Positions 43,064 to 51,417 of a stretch of 64,000 nt of DNA are shown here, piece after piece (position 1 is the first letter of the stretch; every line of letters begins with the position of its first letter). This DNA comes from PGZG01 sp046292765 (GTDB lineage Bacteria > Pseudomonadota > Gammaproteobacteria > Pseudomonadales > Alcanivoracaceae), in the NCBI GenBank assembly GCA_046292765.1, contig JBKBQA010000005.1:186001-250000 (forward strand), read 5' to 3'. Both the position numbers and the translations under genes were made by a program. Under the pieces are notes generated by a model. That model worked only from the letters and a program-made list of their open reading frames with translations, was not told the DNA's origin and did no database searches.

Positions 43064-44740
43064 CTACCAGCTCAAGGTCATGCTGCCGCGAACCACATGG
43101 CTATGGGCCGATTCGCGGGTGGATGCCCTGTCCAGCGGCGTGCTGGCCTGCAAACCTGCTCGCATCCGCTTCCAGGTCAGATCCGTACCGGCGGTGAGGC
43201 TGACCAGACGATCAAACGCCGGCTCGTTGCTGATGGCCGGAATCCATCCGCTTTCCACCAGCACAAACGGCCGCCACAGCAAGCGGCCACCTGCGGTGGC
43301 CGGGCTGATGGCATACTCGGCGCTCGCCAGATGACCGCTGTTGCCGGTAACGCTGATGTCGTCATAGCCCTTGACCCGCGACGCCAGCGACCAGCGCTGC
43401 AGCGGGAACAGGTCATTGTCGGAATGCTGGCTATCGAGGCGGAATCGGAAAGTGCCGCGCTGCCATGTAAGCGGATATAGGGCACTTGCTGTAAGTAAAA
43501 GCCGATGATTATGGGCGTCAGCAATGGCGCCCCCACCGGCCAGCGCGGCGGCTGGGCCGTGGCCCGTGCTGTACTCCGCCGTGATTGATCCGCCGGTTTG
43601 CCAGCGCTTCCAGCGACGCTCCCCGTCTAGCCTCACGCCCCAGGTCGACAGCTGGTAGCTGCTCACCTGAATGGTGGCACCCTCAATCGCGTTGCCAACA
43701 TCGCTGTAACTGGCCAGGCCCGCCATACCGACGCGGCTGAAACTGCTGCGGTAAAGCACCCGGCCAGCCTCAAGACGAGTGGTATCGGTCTCCCCGGTAG
43801 CATCGAAGCGCTCGAGTACGCCCTGCACCCTGTTCAGGTAAGCCTGACGACTAAAGCCGGCGGACAGCTGCCAATACCCCACCCCGAGGTCGTAATCGAG
43901 ACCGGCGCCCCAGGCCTGATCCGACACGGTACGGTGGAGATCGGTGTTGGCAGACAACACCAGCCGGTCGGTGAGGCCGAAGGGCGAGCCGATCTCGACG
44001 TTGGCCAGCGCCGAACCCTGCAGGGTGCTGCCGTAAGCTTTTTCATTGATGATTAACGCGCCGCCCAGCCGCGGTCCCTGTGTGCAGCTCATGGCCAGCA
44101 CCGACATGCCATTGGCACTGCCGGGACGAATATCAAACGAGGATTCCAGCCCGCGTACCCGACCCAGGTTTTCCACCGCCTGTTCAAGATCCCGCAGATT
44201 GAGCAGACGACCCTTGCGCACCGGCAGTGCCAGCCTCACCTGTCGGGGTGACAGACCCTCGGCCAACACCGACTCGACCCGGCCGGGCACCAGCATGAAC
44301 ACCAGTTCTCCATCGGCAAGATCCTGCTCCGGAATCAGCACTCGGCTGGTGACATAGCCACGGGCGGTCAGCACTGCGTTGAGCGCCCGATGCAACTCCT
44401 GCAGGGCAGGCACGCCGAGGCACTGCCCGCGCACCTCGTTAATCAGTGGTTCAAGCTGAGCGCGCAAGCGCACAGCGGGATCGCCCAGCCATTCAAACCG
44501 GATCGATTCGATGTTCACGCAGGGACCAACGATGTCAGGCAGGTTCAAGCCCTCAGGCGCGGGCTCGGCGGGAAGATAAACATCCTGTTGACGGCGGTCG
44601 TCGCGACGACGCTGTTCTTCCTGGAGACGATCGAACAGATCCTGCTCCGGGGTACGTTCGGCAGCATGCAGCTGGCCGCCGCCGAACAACGACAACAGCA
44701 GAACAATACGCACATTGAAGGAGTGCAAAAGTCCGTGCAC
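43064..44740 (-). CDS. Two-partner secretion outer-membrane transporter TpsB (ShlB/FhaC/CdiB family)
   Basis: A protein of 558 residues from the GTG at 44740. The signal peptide is VHGLLHSFNVRIVLLLSLFG plus GGQLHA. A short coiled plug-helix-like segment follows (QDLFDRLQEEQRRRDDRRQ), then two POTRA domains (about 75-230; CVNIESIRFEWLGD, LNAVLTARGYVTSRVLIPEQ, GELVFMLVPGRVESV). The rest is a 16-strand-type barrel (LSANTDLHRTVSDQ, GGSITAEYSTGHG) ending in SMTLSW with terminal aromatic. The open frame extends to 45025, but a strong promoter lies inside that extension at 44781-44809, so the GTG with its AGGAAG site is the start. It exports the TpsA encoded two genes downstream. Confidence 0.9.
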   Translation of the reverse strand: MHGLLHSFNVRIVLLLSLFGGGQLHAAERTPEQDLFDRLQEEQRRRDDRRQQDVYLPAEPAPEGLNLPDIVGPCVNIESIRFEWLGDPAVRLRAQLEPLINEVRGQCLGVPALQELHRALNAVLTARGYVTSRVLIPEQDLADGELVFMLVPGRVESVLAEGLSPRQVRLALPVRKGRLLNLRDLEQAVENLGRVRGLESSFDIRPGSANGMSVLAMSCTQGPRLGGALIINEKAYGSTLQGSALANVEIGSPFGLTDRLVLSANTDLHRTVSDQAWGAGLDYDLGVGYWQLSAGFSRQAYLNRVQGVLERFDATGETDTTRLEAGRVLYRSSFSRVGMAGLASYSDVGNAIEGATIQVSSYQLSTWGVRLDGERRWKRWQTGGSITAEYSTGHGPAAALAGGGAIADAHNHRLLLTASALYPLTWQRGTFRFRLDSQHSDNDLFPLQRWSLASRVKGYDDISVTGNSGHLASAEYAISPATAGGRLLWRPFVLVESGWIPAISNEPAFDRLVSLTAGTDLTWKRMRAGLQASTPLDRASTRESAHSHVVRGSMTLSW

Positions 44741-44780
44741 GATGATGGTTCTTCCTGAGTTCCCCCGGCGAGCGCGCGCG

Positions 44781-44809
44781 AGTATAGTCGCGCCGCCGTA
44801 TTTCGCCAA
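44781..44809 (-). promoter_or_regulatory. Sigma-70 promoter of the TPS operon
   Basis: On the minus strand TTGGCG (44809-44804), a 17-bp spacer and TATACT (44786-44781). The expected transcript starts about 35 nt before the GTG of tpsB, which supports that start codon. The divergent gene at 44829 begins only 20 bp away. Confidence 0.65.
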
Positions 44810-44828
44810 CGCCATCAGTCGTGCTGCC

Positions 44829-46040
44829 ATGAATATCAGAATATCGACCTGTATCAACACCGCAATTACGGGCATTACTGCGACGATTTTCGCAGCTGCC
44901 AGTGTTGCGGCGGAGCCGAAATGCGCCAGAGATATCACCGTGATATCAGTCGAGCAGCCACCGGCCGTGGCTACTGATTTGCTAGCAGCACTCACCGGCA
45001 CAATGACCAGCGAGTCAGAACGCATAGCAGCACTTGAACGCGCCTTGCAGACACCCCCACAACATCATTCAGCGCTGTTATTGCACGATCGTGCTCGGCT
45101 GGTGCTGGCGGGAATCGAGATTGATCGCCAGCAGTATGCTCGGGCGAGGGCACAGTTAGTCCGCATTACCACCGACAGCCCCATGGCAGCGCGCGCCGGT
45201 TTACTGGTGGCGGAAAGCTGGCGGCTACAGGGCGACGAGGAGACATCACTGCAATGGCTTCTCCGTGTCGGCCGCCATTTTCCGGATGACATTAACGCGC
45301 TGCAGGGATTACTGGCCGCGGCGGAGCATTTCGACGCCGCTTCGCATCCCGGCAAGGCCATCGCCGTTTACGAAGAGGTCATGGAGAAATCCTTGCAGGC
45401 ACTGAACTCACTGGCCGCGCTACCCGCTGATCGCGATGCCCGCATCGGCACCGTTATCTTCCGGACTCAACCCATGCCAGCAGCACTGCGCCATAGCATC
45501 GCCAGCGCCATGATCAGGCAGTCGCCGTCGCTGGGCGAAACCCGGCGAGTGCATCGTGATGCAGGAAAGGAGTGGCAATGTCTGCTGCTTCAGCAACAAC
45601 AGATCGACAACCGACATCAACAGCTGCGCCAACACCTGAGCCAACTTGATCAGGCCATCCGCGAAGCCGACGACACCCTGGGCCTGCTCGCTGCCGAGAT
45701 GACCGCCATCGAGAAACGCATTGTTGGCAATGATTTTTCTGCAGATCAAATCGCCATGAGACAACGACTGAGTCAGGGCAGAAATGACACGCTGCGCCTG
45801 AATGCGGAGCGACAATACTTGGCGCAGATACGCGACACCCTGCCCGCCGCCCTCGCCACCACCGAGGCGCGACTTGATGCCATGACCGCATTGCTTGCAG
45901 AGATACACGACCAGAGCGCCACGGAACTGTTCAGCCTGACGGATGCGGCCATCAATCTGGTGATGGCAGAGTTTCGCAATCTCGCAGCGGAAAGCCAGCG
46001 ACAGGCAGCTGAGGTGCTGATACGGCAAAGCCGCCAGTGA
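44829..46040 (+). CDS. Exported helical protein with TPR-like and coiled-coil regions, function unknown
   Basis: A protein of 403 residues from the ATG at 44829. The first ~35 residues are hydrophobic and end ASVAAEP, a likely signal peptide. Residues 60-190 look like alpha-helical repeats (HDRARLVLAGIEIDRQQYA, ESWRLQGDEETSLQWLLRVG, HFPDDINALQGLLAAAEHFD), similar to TPR units. Residues 240-400 are long heptad-rich helices (QQQIDNRHQQLRQHLSQLD, LNAERQYLAQIRDTLPAALA). No family is recognised. It is divergent from the TPS operon with a gap of only 88 bp between starts and is convergent with the transglycosylase gene (4-bp gap). No ribosome site is obvious, so the start is uncertain. Confidence 0.68.
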   Translation: MNIRISTCINTAITGITATIFAAASVAAEPKCARDITVISVEQPPAVATDLLAALTGTMTSESERIAALERALQTPPQHHSALLLHDRARLVLAGIEIDRQQYARARAQLVRITTDSPMAARAGLLVAESWRLQGDEETSLQWLLRVGRHFPDDINALQGLLAAAEHFDAASHPGKAIAVYEEVMEKSLQALNSLAALPADRDARIGTVIFRTQPMPAALRHSIASAMIRQSPSLGETRRVHRDAGKEWQCLLLQQQQIDNRHQQLRQHLSQLDQAIREADDTLGLLAAEMTAIEKRIVGNDFSADQIAMRQRLSQGRNDTLRLNAERQYLAQIRDTLPAALATTEARLDAMTALLAEIHDQSATELFSLTDAAINLVMAEFRNLAAESQRQAAEVLIRQSRQ

Positions 46041-46044
46041 GAAT

Positions 46045-48162
46045 TCACTCCCCCGCCCTTGCATTCAAATAGCCGATATAACGCTCCCGAATCTCGCGCA
46101 CATAATTCACCGGCTCGCTGCCGCGCACATAGCCAAAGCGAGCGTGGCGGTAATACTCCGGGCGTGACAGCAACAGCATGGCTTCTTCCACATTGCCGAA
46201 CCAGCGATTGGGATCCTTGCCGAGACGTTGGGCCAGTCGGCGGGCGTCATGAACGTGGGCATGACCGGCGTTATAGGCCGCGAGGGTGAAATAGATGCGC
46301 TCTTCCAGCGGCAGGCTCTGGGGAAAGCGCTCGTAGAGCCAATCCATGAACTCGAGACTGGCTGCCACGTTGTTCTCCGGGACGAACAAATCCTCGTAAC
46401 CAAACTGGGCGGCAGTACGGGGCATTACCTGCATCAGACCGAGGGCGCCGGCGTGGGAACGGGCCTCGGGGTCGAAGCGACTTTCCTGATACATCTGCGC
46501 AATCAGCAGACGCCAGTCGTGCGGGCGGTCTTCCGCTTTGCGCCGCACCAGACCATCCCAGTCGGATATCGGTTTGCCCGGCTCAACCCGCTGGCCACGA
46601 TAGGTGCCAATACTTTTTGGCTCGGCAAAATACTTCCGCCAGGTCACGTTGTAGAACACGCCCCGGTACTGTTTGCGCGCGAAAGCATTGAGCTGAGCGA
46701 GCAGATCCTTCTGGTTATCTCGCACCACCCAGGCCACTTCCTTATCCTCACCGAGATCGAGCACTACGCTAATGTCATCGCGGAAGGTGGATTCCATCGC
46801 CACCAGATGACTGTCCACCAGCGTATACGGGTACTGCCCCTTGGCAACGGCATCGACCAGCATTTCCGAGGTGGCATTCGGCACCGGCACGATGGTGACA
46901 TTGATGCCCTGCTGACGGAGCGCCTGCAAGGTATCGTGGTAACTGTGCTCCGGATTCACCGCAACCCGTTTGCCGGCGAGCTCCTCGACGCCGGTGAGCG
47001 GCTTGCTACCCGCCCGACCGACCAGCTGCTCGGTGATCACCAGATAACGCCGACTGAAAATCCAGCCGCGGGATTCACGCTCGGGGGTGCGGGTCACTGC
47101 CGCAGCAATAACATCACCGTAGCCCTCCGCCAATGCCTGGTGCATTGACTCCGGGCCATCGCGCACCACCACGCTGACGCGCAAGCCATGCTGGCGGGCA
47201 AACTCACGCACCAGATCATAATCGAAGCCCATCAGCTCACCGCGCCAGAGAAAATAACTGGCCGGGTTATTGCTGGTGATCATCCGCAGCACGCCGGCCT
47301 TGCGGATCTCGGCCCAGTCACGGGGCGCTTGCTCGCGGCGCGAGCTGATCAGGCGCGTGGCAATCAGGTATTCGTTCAGGGCGCGGCGCAGCTCGGTGTT
47401 GGCGGGGCGCACGGCCCAGCCGATTTCGCGCTCGCGGGCAATCACTGGCCCCAGCCTCACGTCGTCGTTACCGGCCACCAACACGCTGGCCATGTCGCTG
47501 TCGAGGACGGTGGCCTGATACTGGCCACGGCCGACGGCATCAATCATCTCCATGTCCGAGACGCCCCCGGACAGTTCCTGCACGGTGAGATGATCATAAC
47601 GGGCCGCCAGCTGGGCCACTGTCTCGGCCCAGGAGGTGCCTGCCGGCACGGTGACAGTGAGTGGCGCTGGCTCCTCGATCGAGCTGCGGCTATCGCCGGC
47701 GGGAAGAATCAGCACCTCATTCACCACCGCGAGCGGCACACTGAAGGCAAAGCGGTCTTCACGGGTGGCGGTGCGGGTGAGATTGGTAACGATGACATCG
47801 CCACGACCCCGCAACAACGCATCATCCAGCGCGCTAAAATCCTCTACCAGCACCCACTGCGGCGTCAGGCCGAGCGAGCGGACAAAGTCTTCGGCCACTC
47901 GACGATAGTCGCCCAGAGGCAGCCCCTCACGGGGCAGCGCCTCATCCTCGTCGAAGCGAGGCGCAATCAATCGGACGATGCCACGTTTGCGCAGGGCGGC
48001 AAGGTCGCCGGTCTCGGTATAGGTGTTGCCAAACAGGCCGGCTAGCGGCAACGCGCGGCTGGCGCCCGGCTCGGGTGGGTCGCCGCAGGCCAGTAAGGCG
48101 GCGCTAACCAACACGACGCCGAGCCATGTGAGTACCTTGGCAAATCGGATAATAAAAGACAT
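46045..48162 (-). CDS. Lipoprotein with two solute-binding domains and a lytic transglycosylase domain (MltF-like)
   Basis: A 705-residue protein with a type II signal peptide (lipobox SAALLAC). Two family-3 solute-binding domains follow in tandem: about 55-285 (GIVRLIAPRFDEDEALP, DVIVTNLTRTATREDRFAFS) and 290-535 (AGVLRMITSNNPASYFLWRG, VIAAAVTRTPERE). A soluble lytic transglycosylase domain occupies about 550-690, with AQMYQESRFDPEARSHAGAL carrying the catalytic Glu, GLMQVMPRTA, and FTLAAYNAGHAHVHDAR. E. coli MltF has only one binding domain and 518 residues. It cleaves peptidoglycan at the outer membrane, perhaps controlled by ligands in the binding domains. It is a single gene. Confidence 0.9.
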   Translation of the reverse strand: MSFIIRFAKVLTWLGVVLVSAALLACGDPPEPGASRALPLAGLFGNTYTETGDLAALRKRGIVRLIAPRFDEDEALPREGLPLGDYRRVAEDFVRSLGLTPQWVLVEDFSALDDALLRGRGDVIVTNLTRTATREDRFAFSVPLAVVNEVLILPAGDSRSSIEEPAPLTVTVPAGTSWAETVAQLAARYDHLTVQELSGGVSDMEMIDAVGRGQYQATVLDSDMASVLVAGNDDVRLGPVIAREREIGWAVRPANTELRRALNEYLIATRLISSRREQAPRDWAEIRKAGVLRMITSNNPASYFLWRGELMGFDYDLVREFARQHGLRVSVVVRDGPESMHQALAEGYGDVIAAAVTRTPERESRGWIFSRRYLVITEQLVGRAGSKPLTGVEELAGKRVAVNPEHSYHDTLQALRQQGINVTIVPVPNATSEMLVDAVAKGQYPYTLVDSHLVAMESTFRDDISVVLDLGEDKEVAWVVRDNQKDLLAQLNAFARKQYRGVFYNVTWRKYFAEPKSIGTYRGQRVEPGKPISDWDGLVRRKAEDRPHDWRLLIAQMYQESRFDPEARSHAGALGLMQVMPRTAAQFGYEDLFVPENNVAASLEFMDWLYERFPQSLPLEERIYFTLAAYNAGHAHVHDARRLAQRLGKDPNRWFGNVEEAMLLLSRPEYYRHARFGYVRGSEPVNYVREIRERYIGYLNARAGE

Positions 48163-48247
48163 GCGCCGCTCCCCCGCCGGTGGCGATCTGCCACGGATCA
48201 GGTGTCAGATTAAACGACAACAGGGGCAACAGAAAATGACTGCAGGA

Positions 48248-48281
48248 AACACAACAGGGCGCCGAAGCGCCCTGTTGTGTT
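48248..48281 (-). terminator. Intrinsic hairpin after the envelope-protein pair
   Basis: AACACAACAGGGCGC and its reverse complement form a 15-bp stem with a four-base loop in the 134-bp gap downstream of the gene at 48297. The T-run after it on the minus strand is short. Confidence 0.7.
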
Positions 48282-48296
48282 TTGGCTTGAACAGTA

Positions 48297-49166
48297 TCAG
48301 TACAGCTCTTCGTTCCAGGCCGCTGCCTGTGTTGCCAGGATTGGCGTATCCAGCGTGGCGCCACGGCGGTCGTTGTCTTTCAGCGAGGTTGCGCCGAACA
48401 GAACCTCTACACCCACCAGTACCGATGACTCGTAGCCAATCGAATCACGGGTCGTGTTATCGATCTTGGCGGTACGGAGGGTCAGACTGGCGTAAACCGG
48501 GTTAGCCTTGGAGACACGCTGCTTGGCCTTGAAGCTGGCCGAGCTGAAGTCTCCGCGATCTGACTCGTTGTAATGCCGTGAGGAGCCCAAGCCGATGCCC
48601 AGTTCCAGCATGGTGTCTTCCGCCGGGAAATAACGAGCAGCAGCCGAACCCAGGAAGCCGCGAACCTGCTGACGGGTGCTGCCACTGTCATACAGCACAA
48701 AGTCTGAATAATAGGCCTGCCCGTAGAGCGTTACATTGCCCATGTAACGCTGCGCCTCCAGCCCGGCGAGCTTGCCCAGATCGGTATATTCCGGCCAGCC
48801 GTAACCAACGCCACGTCCGAGCCCGACAAAGCCACCGACAAGACCGGTCTCCGCATTACGTCGGCTGAAGTGGGTGGTGAAGGTCACCCGCGACTGGGGG
48901 CCATAATCATCGCCGCGGTCCTGCTCTCCGTAAATCGCGACATCGGCACCGAGCTGTACCGAGTAGCTTTGGCCAACAGGAATATTCGCTACTGCATTGC
49001 CTTCGAAAGTGTTCGGATAATCCGAACCCTCTTCATTAGAGTTCATGTTGGCGACACCGCCGAACAGGCCGATGCGCTGGGCATCGATACTGGCCGAATC
49101 GGCCATCACCAGCGGGGAAACCGTTGCTGCTGCCATGGCAGCCACCAGTGCACAATACTTTTTCAT
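48297..49166 (-). CDS. Envelope beta-barrel-like protein of unknown function (paralogue of the next gene)
   Basis: A protein of 289 residues with a signal peptide (MKKYCALVAAMAAATVSPLVMA). The mature sequence alternates polar and hydrophobic residues with frequent aromatic and Gly positions (RVTFTTHFSRRN, LVGGFVGLGRGVGYGWPEY, VTLYGQAYYSDFVLYD), like an outer-membrane barrel. It ends KDNDRRGATLDTPIL, which the protein at 49218 shares. The mature part does not end in the usual C-terminal Phe of barrels, so insertion in the outer membrane is uncertain. The ATG at 49166 has a GGAG site. It is the second gene of the pair, 51 bp after the first. Confidence 0.65.
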   Translation of the reverse strand: MKKYCALVAAMAAATVSPLVMADSASIDAQRIGLFGGVANMNSNEEGSDYPNTFEGNAVANIPVGQSYSVQLGADVAIYGEQDRGDDYGPQSRVTFTTHFSRRNAETGLVGGFVGLGRGVGYGWPEYTDLGKLAGLEAQRYMGNVTLYGQAYYSDFVLYDSGSTRQQVRGFLGSAAARYFPAEDTMLELGIGLGSSRHYNESDRGDFSSASFKAKQRVSKANPVYASLTLRTAKIDNTTRDSIGYESSVLVGVEVLFGATSLKDNDRRGATLDTPILATQAAAWNEELY

Positions 49167-49217
49167 CGTTATCTCCATGTACGAAATCGGTATCAACTGA
49201 TCGAATTTGCGAGGTGA

Positions 49218-50084
49218 TCAGTCGAGCTCCGGAATCCAGGCAGCTGCCTGTGCCGGCAAAATTGGCGTATCAAGGGTGGCCCCGCGACGGTCGTTATGCT
49301 TGAGCGAACCCGCGCCCATCAATATCTCGATGCCGATCAACACCGACTGCTCGTAACCGATATCGCCTTCTGAGGTAGCATCAAACTTGGCAGTGCGGTA
49401 CTGAAGGGTGGCATACAGCGGGCTATTTTTTGCGATACGGTGCTTTGCCTTCAGCGACAGGGAGGTAAAATCACCGCGGTCATCCCCGTCGATATAGCGG
49501 GCAGAGCTGCCCATGCCGAGGCCAAGCTCAACCATGGTGTCGTCGGCAAGGAAATAACGCCCCGCCAGCGAACCAAAGATACCCTCCACCTCTTCTTCCG
49601 TATCGTCCACTTTGAAGTTGGCGTAGTAGACCTGAGCGTAGAGCGTGGCATTGCCGAGGAAGCTCATGGCTTCAACACCACCTACCTTGCCAATGCCGCT
49701 TGCGTCAGTGCTCTGATCGCCGCTTGAGCCACGACCTACTCCGGCAAACACTCCAGCCAACCAGCTGTCCGCCCGGCGATAGCTGAGATGAGAAGACATC
49801 ATCACCCGTGACATGGGACGGTATTCATCACCCTGAACCTGCTCGGCGAACATTGCGCCATCCAGATTCAGCTGAACCGACAGGCTGTCAGACAGCGGAA
49901 TACTGGTAGCAGCATTGCCCTCATAGGTCATCGGGCGACCCGATTCGTCCTGATTGGTGTTCATAATGGCCGTGCCGCCACTCAGGCCCATCCGGCCAGC
50001 GAGCACATTTCCCTGATCCGCCAGCGCCATATTGGCGGCGCTGAGAGTTGCCACCGAAATGGCGAACGCAAGACGCTTCTTCAT
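49218..50084 (-). CDS. Envelope beta-barrel-like protein of unknown function (paralogue of the previous gene)
   Basis: A protein of 288 residues with a signal peptide (MKKRLAFAISVATLSAANMA plus LA). It is paralogous to the protein at 48297: both have GLxGGxAxMNxN near the N-terminus, a YEGNA/FEGNA followed by IPL/IPVG and SVQL block, FLGNATLYAQVYYANF against YMGNVTLYGQAYYSDF, and the same ending around NDRRGATLDTPIL. The pair arose by tandem duplication. The ATG at 50084 has a GGAGAG site; the longer open frame is discarded. No family name is known to me. Confidence 0.65.
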   Translation of the reverse strand: MKKRLAFAISVATLSAANMALADQGNVLAGRMGLSGGTAIMNTNQDESGRPMTYEGNAATSIPLSDSLSVQLNLDGAMFAEQVQGDEYRPMSRVMMSSHLSYRRADSWLAGVFAGVGRGSSGDQSTDASGIGKVGGVEAMSFLGNATLYAQVYYANFKVDDTEEEVEGIFGSLAGRYFLADDTMVELGLGMGSSARYIDGDDRGDFTSLSLKAKHRIAKNSPLYATLQYRTAKFDATSEGDIGYEQSVLIGIEILMGAGSLKHNDRRGATLDTPILPAQAAAWIPELD

Positions 50085-50322
50085 TATTCTCTCCATGGTC
50101 ACGTGTGAACAGCTGCCTAGAGAATCGCCTGAATGCTGGCACCCACGCCTCGGCACCCTGATACTAATGCGCTTGGCCGATCCCCGGGGTCAGACGCTAG
50201 CATGACTTTTTACAATCTTCATCCTGATTTCACAATCCGGTAACGTGAATGCAGGTCACGCTGACCCAGATCAATCCAACCTGCATTCAACCAACAAACC
50301 AGAGGCACACTGCGGAGCCCCA

Positions 50323-51417
50323 ATGAAATCCACCCTCATCGCCCTCTTCCTGTTGCTGGCCGGCTACCTCGCCTTCTGGCCCGTGCCCATTGATCCGGTA
50401 GCCTGGGACGCACCCGAGGCCCCGGCGCTGGCGGGCCCCTATGCCCCCAATGACGCGCTGGCGTCCCTCACGCGTCTCGGTGACGGGATTGGCATTGGCC
50501 CCGAGGACGTGGCGGTGGATGGTGAGGGGCGCATCTATGTGGGCTATGAAGATGGCCGGCTGGTGCGTTTCGAGGCCGATGGCTCGGCGCCGGATCTGCT
50601 GGCCCACACCGGGGGTCGGCCGCTGGGGCTGGCCTTCGATGGTGATGGCAATCTGATTGTGGCAGATGGCTATCAGGGCCTGCTGCGGGTGGCGATGTCA
50701 GGACAGATCGAGGTGCTGACCACGGAGGCCGACGGCATTCCGTTCCGCTTCACCGACGATGTCGATGTGGCGGCCGACGGGCGCATCTACTTCAGTGATG
50801 CCTCCAGCAAGTTCGGCCCGGCGATGAAAGCCCGCGACGATATTCTCGAACATGGCGGTCATGGCCGGCTGCTGGAGTTTGATCCCGCCAGCGGTGTCAC
50901 CCGTACCCTGCGGGACGGCTTGCAGTTCGCCAACGGCGTGGCGGTATCACCGGACCAGCAATCCGTGCTGGTGGTCCAGACCGGCAGCTACAACATCGTG
51001 CGCTACTGGATTGTCGGGGAAAAAGCGGGCCAGCACGAGCTGTTCTTCGACAACCTGCCCGGCATTCCCGATGGTATTTCCAGCAATGGCCGCGACACCT
51101 ATTGGGTGGCCCTCTACGCCCCGCGTAATGCGCTGCTGGATGCGATGTCCGGCTGGCCGTTTCTGCGCAAGATGGCCTTCCGGCTACCGTTATGGCTGCA
51201 GCCGCAACCGGCGCCCCATGCCTTTGTGCTGGGGCTGTCTCTTGACGGCGACGTCATCCACAACCTGCAGCATGTCGGCGCTGACAGCTTCTATCCGGTG
51301 ACCAGCGTCGAGGAGGCGCACGGCAAGCTGTATCTGGGCAGCCTGACCCAGCCGGCCTTTGCAGTGCTGGCGGCGCCGGGCATGGGCCATTCCGTGGAGA
51401 GCACTGACGATGAGTAA
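50323..51417 (+). CDS. SMP-30/strictosidine synthase-like beta-propeller protein
   Basis: A 364-residue protein that starts with a hydrophobic segment (STLIALFLLLAGYLAFWPV), so membrane-anchored or exported. The rest is a six-bladed propeller: IGIGPEDVAVDGEGRIYVGY, ADGYQGLLRVAMSGQIEVL, DVDVAADGRIYFSDASSKFG, LQFANGVAVSPDQQSVLVVQ and LPGIPDGISSNGRDTYWVAL follow the SMP-30/APMAP pattern, in which Glu, Asn and Asp near the central channel bind Ca2+ in the hydrolases. It is probably a lactonase- or esterase-like enzyme with an unknown substrate. A GGAG site lies before the ATG. Its last codons overlap the next gene by 8 bp. Confidence 0.83.
   Translation: MKSTLIALFLLLAGYLAFWPVPIDPVAWDAPEAPALAGPYAPNDALASLTRLGDGIGIGPEDVAVDGEGRIYVGYEDGRLVRFEADGSAPDLLAHTGGRPLGLAFDGDGNLIVADGYQGLLRVAMSGQIEVLTTEADGIPFRFTDDVDVAADGRIYFSDASSKFGPAMKARDDILEHGGHGRLLEFDPASGVTRTLRDGLQFANGVAVSPDQQSVLVVQTGSYNIVRYWIVGEKAGQHELFFDNLPGIPDGISSNGRDTYWVALYAPRNALLDAMSGWPFLRKMAFRLPLWLQPQPAPHAFVLGLSLDGDVIHNLQHVGADSFYPVTSVEEAHGKLYLGSLTQPAFAVLAAPGMGHSVESTDDE

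Noticed and set aside
43064..45025. The long 653-residue form of TpsB
   Set aside because: A promoter with 17-bp spacing lies at 44781-44809 inside the extension, and the signal peptide follows the GTG at 44740. The extension also overlaps the divergent gene at 44829.
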